A stretch of DNA of 46,059 nt from Sedimentisphaerales bacterium (GTDB lineage Bacteria > Planctomycetota > Phycisphaerae > Sedimentisphaerales > Anaerobacaceae): the NCBI GenBank assembly GCA_030603595.1, contig JAUVXL010000004.1, forward strand, positions 1 through 46,059, in the 5' to 3' direction. Below are positions 40,731 to 46,059 of the stretch, in pieces. The first letter of the stretch is position 1. Every line of letters starts with the position of its first letter. Made by a program: the position numbers and the translations under genes. The notes beneath the pieces are model-generated. The model was not told the DNA's origin and did no database searches. It saw nothing but the letters and a program-made list of their open reading frames with translations.

Positions 40731-42500
40731 ATGCCCCTTTCAACGTCTGTGACCGGCGCACTGATTAAGCAATGGACTGTTAAGCCTGCGGACGAACGGG
40801 CCGCGCAGCTTGCAAAGTCGCTAAATACCTCATCCCTGCTGGCTCAGGTCCTTATCAATCGCGGAATAACCGATGCCCGCGCCGGCGGCGCCTTTCTCAG
40901 GCCCAAGTTGACCGAGCTAATCGATCCCGAGCAAATGCCCGGAGTGCTGCTGGCGGTGCAAAGAGTCGCCCAGGCCCTACAAAGCAAGCAGAAGATCACG
41001 ATTTACGGCGACTATGATGTGGACGGCATCACGGGCGTCTCGATTCTCTGGCAGCTCCTGCGGCTCCTGGGCGCCGATGTTGACTATTACATTCCGCACC
41101 GCATCGACGAAGGCTACGGCCTCAACGCCGACGCTATAACTACGCTGGCGAAAGCCGGCAGCGAACTGCTGATAACCGTCGATTGCGGCGTTACAGCATT
41201 CAAATCAGCCGAACTCGCCGCCCGGCTTGGCCTCGACCTGATAATCACCGATCATCACCAGATGCCCTCTCAGGCCGAACCCGCGCTGCCCAAGGCTGTC
41301 GCCGTCGTGCATCCCGCCCTGGAGCAAGACTATCCCAACCAGGACTCGGCCGGGGCTATGGTCGCCTTCAAATTAGCCTGGGCTATCGCCAAGGAGCTAA
41401 GTCCCGGCCAAAAGCTCGACCCGGAACTGCGAGAGTTCATGCTCAACGCAACGAGCCTTGCAGCTATGGGCACAATCGCCGACATCGTCGATCTGCGAGG
41501 CGAGAACCGCGTGCTGACAAGCTACGGACTAAAGGCCCTGCCCCAATGCAAGCTCTCCGGCGTCGAAGCCTTGATTGAGTCGGCCGGGCTGACCGGCAAA
41601 GGGCTCGACAGCTTCGACATCGGTTTTCGGCTCGCCCCAATGCTCAACGCCGCCGGCCGAATGGGACATGCGAGATTGGCCGTCGAGCTGCTCACAAGCG
41701 ACAGCTCAATCCGCTCGATGCAGATAGCCGAGTATCTAAAAGAGCAAAACAACCAACGCCAGCAACTCCAGCGAAAGATATTCAAGCAGGCCTGCAAAAT
41801 GATAATCGAGCAGGGGGCCAACCATCCCGACCGCAAGAGCATCGTACTGGCCAACGAGAATTGGCATACCGGAGTTATCGGCATCGTCGCTTCGAGAATA
41901 GTGGACAAGTTCTATCGGCCCACGATTATGATCAACGCCGCATCCGACAACGGCCTGGCCCAGGGCTCGGCAAGGTCAATCCCGGGCTTTTGCCTGCTAA
42001 CCGCCATCGAGGCCTGCTCCGACCATCTCAACACCTTCGGAGGCCACGAAATGGCCGCCGGCATAACGATCGAGTCGGAGAAAATAGATCGCTTCGCCGC
42101 CGACTTCGAGCAATATGCAAAAGAGAATCTCGATGAAGCCGACGTCGCCGCCAAGCTCCACATCGACGCTGAGGCCTCCCTCGGCGAATTCAACATGGAG
42201 ATGGTCGGCGAGTTGCAGATGCTCGGCCCGTTCGGCCAGGGCAACCCCGAACCGGCCTTCGCCACAAGAGGCGTCCGCCTCGCCGGCCCGCCAAGAAGGG
42301 TAGGCGCAGCCGGCGACCACCTCCAGCTTACCATAACCGACGGAGTCGTCGCAGTCCGCTGCATAGGCTTCAGAATGGGAAAATTAGAAAAGAAACTCCT
42401 CGAACGTGAATTCTTCGACGTGGCCTACCAGCCCCAAATCAACACATACAAGGCCAACACCAACGTCCAATTCGTCCTCGCAGACGTACAATTCGATTAA
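40731..42500 (+). CDS. recJ: Single-stranded-DNA-specific exonuclease RecJ
   Basis: 5'-3' exonuclease for recombination and mismatch repair; cytoplasmic. The 589-residue product has all RecJ landmarks: 'IYGDYDVDGITGVSILWQLL' (motif I, about residues 88-107), 'LLITVDCGVTA', 'IITDHHQMP' (the DHH signature), 'ATSLAAMGTIADIVDL', 'LAPMLNAAGRMGHA', the DHHA1 'SIPGFCLLTAIEA' and 'FGGHEMAAGITI', and the C-terminal OB domain ('LGPFGQGNPEPAF'). ATG 40731 has AGGA seven bases upstream. The frame is open back to 40644, but that part is tRNA-Ser sequence. It could be co-transcribed with the tRNA. Confidence 0.97.
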   Translation: MPLSTSVTGALIKQWTVKPADERAAQLAKSLNTSSLLAQVLINRGITDARAGGAFLRPKLTELIDPEQMPGVLLAVQRVAQALQSKQKITIYGDYDVDGITGVSILWQLLRLLGADVDYYIPHRIDEGYGLNADAITTLAKAGSELLITVDCGVTAFKSAELAARLGLDLIITDHHQMPSQAEPALPKAVAVVHPALEQDYPNQDSAGAMVAFKLAWAIAKELSPGQKLDPELREFMLNATSLAAMGTIADIVDLRGENRVLTSYGLKALPQCKLSGVEALIESAGLTGKGLDSFDIGFRLAPMLNAAGRMGHARLAVELLTSDSSIRSMQIAEYLKEQNNQRQQLQRKIFKQACKMIIEQGANHPDRKSIVLANENWHTGVIGIVASRIVDKFYRPTIMINAASDNGLAQGSARSIPGFCLLTAIEACSDHLNTFGGHEMAAGITIESEKIDRFAADFEQYAKENLDEADVAAKLHIDAEASLGEFNMEMVGELQMLGPFGQGNPEPAFATRGVRLAGPPRRVGAAGDHLQLTITDGVVAVRCIGFRMGKLEKKLLEREFFDVAYQPQINTYKANTNVQFVLADVQFD

Positions 42501-43281
42501 CACAGGAACTGTTATTAGTAGTAGGATTGTAAACAGATAGTAGTCAGCGCCGACATCTTTGGCCTGAGCAAATTCAATAGTGACAACACCGTGATGCCCA
42601 CTGCTCGGCCCCGCTGAAAATGGAGGGTCCCGCCCGTCATTTCCCATTCGCCCAACGTTTTCGTCGAATTGTGCGTTTTTGGCAGGTAACTGTTGCGCGG
42701 GGCCCTCAGAGGCGATTTGAGGCCGGGGCGCATCAGACGAGCGCAAAGCCCTATAGAATAGGCAGTTACCGTCGGTTCCGCACTTGAACGTCCTCCTAAC
42801 CATTGGCTAATTGCCCCCTCGCCCACATTTCTGCGGTGAATTTACGCAGTTATCGGCCAAAATTTCCTTGCCAACAGGCAGGCTAAAAAGGTAAAATACA
42901 CTTGGTGTGGTCGGTCTGCTCTGGGGCTTAGCACCACGATCTTGCCGGAGCAGTGCCTGTGGTCTGAACGTGGGTGTTCATGATCTGAGAATGATTGATG
43001 GTTGAGAAGGGGTGGCGGGTGGAAAGTCATCCTTGCTCGTGATGGTGAACGTGGGTTACTGTGCAGGAAGGAGGTCGGCTCATGTTCTGGCAGCATCATC
43101 TTTTTTAATCACGCTTTTGCAGAGCGGGCGCAAGGCCATTCTCGAAGCCCAATTCTGCTTTGATGAATCCCTTTGCCGACAAACGCTTTGAGTAGTAAGG
43201 CAGGTCTTGAAGCCTGCCGATAGACGAGTGGAAGTCAGTAGAGTTAAGCTGTATAGCGACTGATAGAAATGAGGAAGTATC
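42501..43281. other. Intergenic region, no gene recognised
   Basis: About 780 bases between recJ and the large secreted protein. CTGCTCTGG (about 42919) can pair, with one G-U, with CCGGAGCAG (about 42947) as a 9-bp hairpin, and GGTAACTG (about 42683) is inverted as CAGTTACC (about 42763). An 8-codon frame starting at 43082 follows a perfect AGGAGG, but is probably accidental. Longer ORFs here lack any recognisable protein feature. Confidence 0.45.
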
Positions 43282-46059
43282 ATGAGAAATCGAGCAATGT
43301 GGTTAGCAGCAGTTTTGTTTATAGGACTCCTGGGATTCGGCGAAAGCCACGCAGCGCCGGGCGATAATCTGCTGACCAACGGCGGGTTTGAGACCGGCAA
43401 CGACGCTGGCTGGGGTGGTTATGGCGACCATACCCGAGCAGTTGTTCAGGAATTGGTTGACGCGGCGGTTGCCGAAGGGCCGATGGAGGGAGACTATTGT
43501 CTGTATGTTACAGTTCCCACGGCCGGCGCCAATCACTGGGATGCCGGCATACAAGTGTGGCAGGGGCAGACTTTCGAAGCGGGCAAGCATTATACTCTCT
43601 CTGCCTTTTTCAAATCGAAGTCGGGTCCGCTGCAGATTAATTTCAAGGTGGAACTGGGGCAAGATCCATACACGGCGTATGCTGAGCAGATGATGACCAT
43701 CACGGAAGAATGGGCCGAGTATAGCGTTACAACTTCTGTTTTTAGTGCGGATGTGACTCCGTCGTCGCTCACTTGGCACATAGCTGCTCAAGCCGGTGAG
43801 TTTTGGGTAGATGCCGTAAGATGGTACGAGGGCGACTATGTGCCGCCGGATTTCGAGCCCCAAAAGAAAGCTACTAAGCCCATCCCTGCAAACGGTAGTT
43901 GTGTTCCTCCGGAAGGCTGGGAAGACAATGTCTATATGATACTTGATTACACGCCGGGAGACGGTGCAATCACCCATACGGGCTATTTCAGCGACGTTGA
44001 GCAGGATGTGATCAATCGTGACGGAGCCCATTCGTTGGGCAGTACTCCGCCTTGGCCTTCAGTGAGCGACCATGCGTTTGTAGTGGGCTATGACGATCCT
44101 GCGATTGTCGAATATGCCAGGGCGCCGCTTGTTCAGGGCACGACTTACTACTGGGCAATCGATGAGTTTAACGGCACAGAAACGTATCCGGGCGACGTCT
44201 GGAGATGGACGGTTATGCCGCAACAGGCCTGGGGGCCGGACCCGTACGACGGGGAAGGCTTGGTTTTCACAGCGGGGACTATGACCTGGAACCTCGGCAA
44301 CCTCGACCCGACAGGCTTAACACTGACCTACGATGTTTACTTCGGAACAGATCAGACCGCCGTGGAAAATGCCGCTACCGATTCACCGGAATACGTGGCC
44401 AATGTTGACACGGAAGTCTATGATTATAACGATCTTGATCCTGAGACAGAGTATTTCTGGCGGGTTGATACGAGCCTGGCTTTAACTCGTCCTCCGTTCA
44501 CCCCTGCTATTACCCCAGGTGACGTCTGGAGCTTTACTACGGCGCCTGTAGGCACGGGGAGCATTCTTTACGAATCGTGGCTGAATATCGGCGGCGGTGA
44601 TATCGACGCTCTGAGGAACGAACCGAACTATCCGGACAGACCCGATACCAGTGAGCTTCGGACCTTGTTTGAGGGGCCGTCATTCGGCGACGCGCAGGAA
44701 AACTTCGGCGCTCGTCTTCACGGCTGGCTGGTTGTCGGACAAACGGGCGACTATACGTTCTGGATCGTGGCCGACGACCTCGCCGAACTGTGGCTCAGCA
44801 CGGATATTAGTCCGTCCAACGCAGTTCTGGTTTCGCAGTGCACCAGTTGGTCTGGCGCTCGCGAGTTTGACAATCCTAATGTTATCCCTTCGGATCCGAT
44901 TCATCTTGAGGGCGGTCGGCAGTACTACATCTCCGGCCTGATGGTGGAAGGCGTGCAAGGCGACCATGTCTCTGCGGCGTGGCAGGGCCCGGATACGGGC
45001 GGGCTTCGGCAAGTTATCCCCGGCAAGCATCTCAAGCCGTTTGTACCGGTAATTGCCAAGAATCCCGATCCGGCCGACAACAGTGCCGATGCGCCTCTCA
45101 CTGTAACGCTTAAGTGGGATGCAGGAACCGATGAGGGTACGGGCAGTCCTTACACCACGCAGCACGTCTATGTCGGCAGCGACCCGGCCGCAGTGGCCAC
45201 CGCCACTACCGCATCGCCGGAGTATATGGGCGCTCCGACCGGCTTGAACGAGTACGGTACTTTGAGCCTGAACTACTACGAGCAGGTCTATTGGCGGGTT
45301 GACGGCGAACTGGCCGCTTCCGGTACGGTGTCGTATTCCGGCGCTGTCTGGACCTTCACGACTCTAATCAATCCTGCATGGGCCGGCAATCCCGACCCGC
45401 ACGACGGAGCGACAGATATCGACCGCAATACTTCGCTTTCCTGGACGCCCGGCGTTGGCGCAACGGCGCACTCTGTCTATTTGGGCGCCGACGACCCGGC
45501 CAATATGGTTCTTCAACCATCACAGCCTCAGGGGCCGAGCAGCTATGATCCCGGTCTTCTTGCTCTCGGCACGACGTACTACTGGCGCGTTGTAGAGTCG
45601 CCGGGTATGGGTGAAGGGCTGACATGGCAATTCACCACGTCCAACTATCTTGTTTTGGACGATATGGAGAGCTACACTCCCTGGACCGTCGCCGGCGACA
45701 ACATATTCGAAGCCTGGCGCGACGGCTTCGGCAACTGCGAACCGTTCAACGGCAACAATACCGGTTCGGTATTGACCGAGAATGCCAGCCCGGTCCTCGG
45801 CGGCATCCAGTCGATGAAGTATGACTTCGACAACGACGGTACGGTCTATAGCCCCTGTTCTATGGCCCAGGAGAGCGGGCATCTGATGTACTCTCGGATT
45901 GAGGCTCAGACAGCCACTCTGCCCTCCGGCATAGGTTCGGACTGGACAATCGGCGGCGTGAAGGCCCTTTACGTCCCGTTCGCAGGCCAGGCAGGCAACG
46001 CGACGACCGAGCCGCTCTGGGTGCAACTGCAGGACGGAACTAATGGCTATGGCGAAAAG
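43282..46059 (+). CDS. Very large secreted multi-domain carbohydrate-binding protein (3' end beyond window)
   Basis: 926 codons are open to the end of the window. Signal peptide (about 1-25, 'LAAVLFIGLLGFGESHA'), then a CBM4/9-like module (about 29-190, 'NLLTNGGFETGNDAGWGGYG', 'FWVDAVRWYEG'). Fibronectin-III-like modules follow at about 195-315 and 317-424, each ending in 'YYWAIDEF' or 'YFWRVDTS' plus 'DVWxxTT/V'. A PA14-like domain is at about 425-590 ('GDYTFWIVADDLAELWLS'), then two more FN3-like modules (to about 790, 'TTYYWRVVESP'), and the start of a jelly-roll domain ('LVLDDMESYTPW'). GAGG lies seven bases before ATG 43282. Probably a surface adhesin or glycan-binding or -degrading protein; the C-terminus would decide. 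Confidence 0.88.
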   Translation, partial: MRNRAMWLAAVLFIGLLGFGESHAAPGDNLLTNGGFETGNDAGWGGYGDHTRAVVQELVDAAVAEGPMEGDYCLYVTVPTAGANHWDAGIQVWQGQTFEAGKHYTLSAFFKSKSGPLQINFKVELGQDPYTAYAEQMMTITEEWAEYSVTTSVFSADVTPSSLTWHIAAQAGEFWVDAVRWYEGDYVPPDFEPQKKATKPIPANGSCVPPEGWEDNVYMILDYTPGDGAITHTGYFSDVEQDVINRDGAHSLGSTPPWPSVSDHAFVVGYDDPAIVEYARAPLVQGTTYYWAIDEFNGTETYPGDVWRWTVMPQQAWGPDPYDGEGLVFTAGTMTWNLGNLDPTGLTLTYDVYFGTDQTAVENAATDSPEYVANVDTEVYDYNDLDPETEYFWRVDTSLALTRPPFTPAITPGDVWSFTTAPVGTGSILYESWLNIGGGDIDALRNEPNYPDRPDTSELRTLFEGPSFGDAQENFGARLHGWLVVGQTGDYTFWIVADDLAELWLSTDISPSNAVLVSQCTSWSGAREFDNPNVIPSDPIHLEGGRQYYISGLMVEGVQGDHVSAAWQGPDTGGLRQVIPGKHLKPFVPVIAKNPDPADNSADAPLTVTLKWDAGTDEGTGSPYTTQHVYVGSDPAAVATATTASPEYMGAPTGLNEYGTLSLNYYEQVYWRVDGELAASGTVSYSGAVWTFTTLINPAWAGNPDPHDGATDIDRNTSLSWTPGVGATAHSVYLGADDPANMVLQPSQPQGPSSYDPGLLALGTTYYWRVVESPGMGEGLTWQFTTSNYLVLDDMESYTPWTVAGDNIFEAWRDGFGNCEPFNGNNTGSVLTENASPVLGGIQSMKYDFDNDGTVYSPCSMAQESGHLMYSRIEAQTATLPSGIGSDWTIGGVKALYVPFAGQAGNATTEPLWVQLQDGTNGYGEK

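Noticed and set aside
42384-42826. Two leftward ORFs of 139 and 103 residues after recJ
   Set aside because: They overlap the recJ 3' end or lack any domain, signal or ribosome-binding site.

Overview
The window looks like a piece of chromosome from an uncultured or little-studied Planctomycetota, most likely class Phycisphaerae (Sedimentisphaerales-like). This is an inference from gene content, since no rRNA is present. The support is two secreted sulfatases, several Tat-exported (RR-x-F-L) proteins, exported glycosidases, a huge surface protein built from carbohydrate-binding, fibronectin-like and PA14-like modules, and intergenic spaces full of short inverted-repeat elements. No plasmid, phage or CRISPR functions are visible.

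Layout. 1-6000 is housekeeping: a decayed transposase, miaA, then leftward genes for NrdR, a second ATP-cone protein, a parvulin-type isomerase and ProB. 6000-10400 is repeat-rich and holds an HD-domain gene remnant, a secreted GH27 alpha-galactosidase and a membrane-anchored amidase-like protein. 10750-13800 has a DUF4954 beta-helix protein followed by NagB (glucosamine-6-phosphate deaminase). A lipoprotein isomerase (13937-15118) with a clear promoter lies divergent to the next block.

15432-25156 is a rightward carbohydrate block: a corrinoid-methyltransferase-like URO-D protein, a GH2 glycosidase, a sulfatase with HEAT repeats, a pectate-lyase-like beta-helix protein, a PQQ-type beta-propeller and an exported aldose 1-epimerase. 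Facing it are a Tat-exported TIM-barrel protein, an entericidin-like small lipoprotein, MltA and an unrecognised 53-residue ORF. 33846-28308 is a compact leftward operon: beta-propeller, sugar-isomerase/epimerase-like protein, second beta-propeller, sulfatase. Together the two blocks look like machinery for taking apart a sulfated, galactose-containing polysaccharide outside the cytoplasm.

34000-34800 holds a collapsed histidine-kinase remnant. 40249-34817 (leftward) encodes a NarL-type sensor kinase and response regulator, then a secretin fused to TPR repeats and an HlyD-type membrane fusion protein. Two tRNA genes (Arg-CCT, Ser-CGA) and recJ follow. The window ends inside a very large multi-domain secreted protein.

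The most unusual material is intergenic. There are at least three kinds of MITE-like element, one with an 8-bp target duplication inside another repeat, and two stretches with strong RNA secondary structure (3465-3720 leftward, 10652-10712 rightward). All assignments rest on reading motifs by eye; no database search was run.
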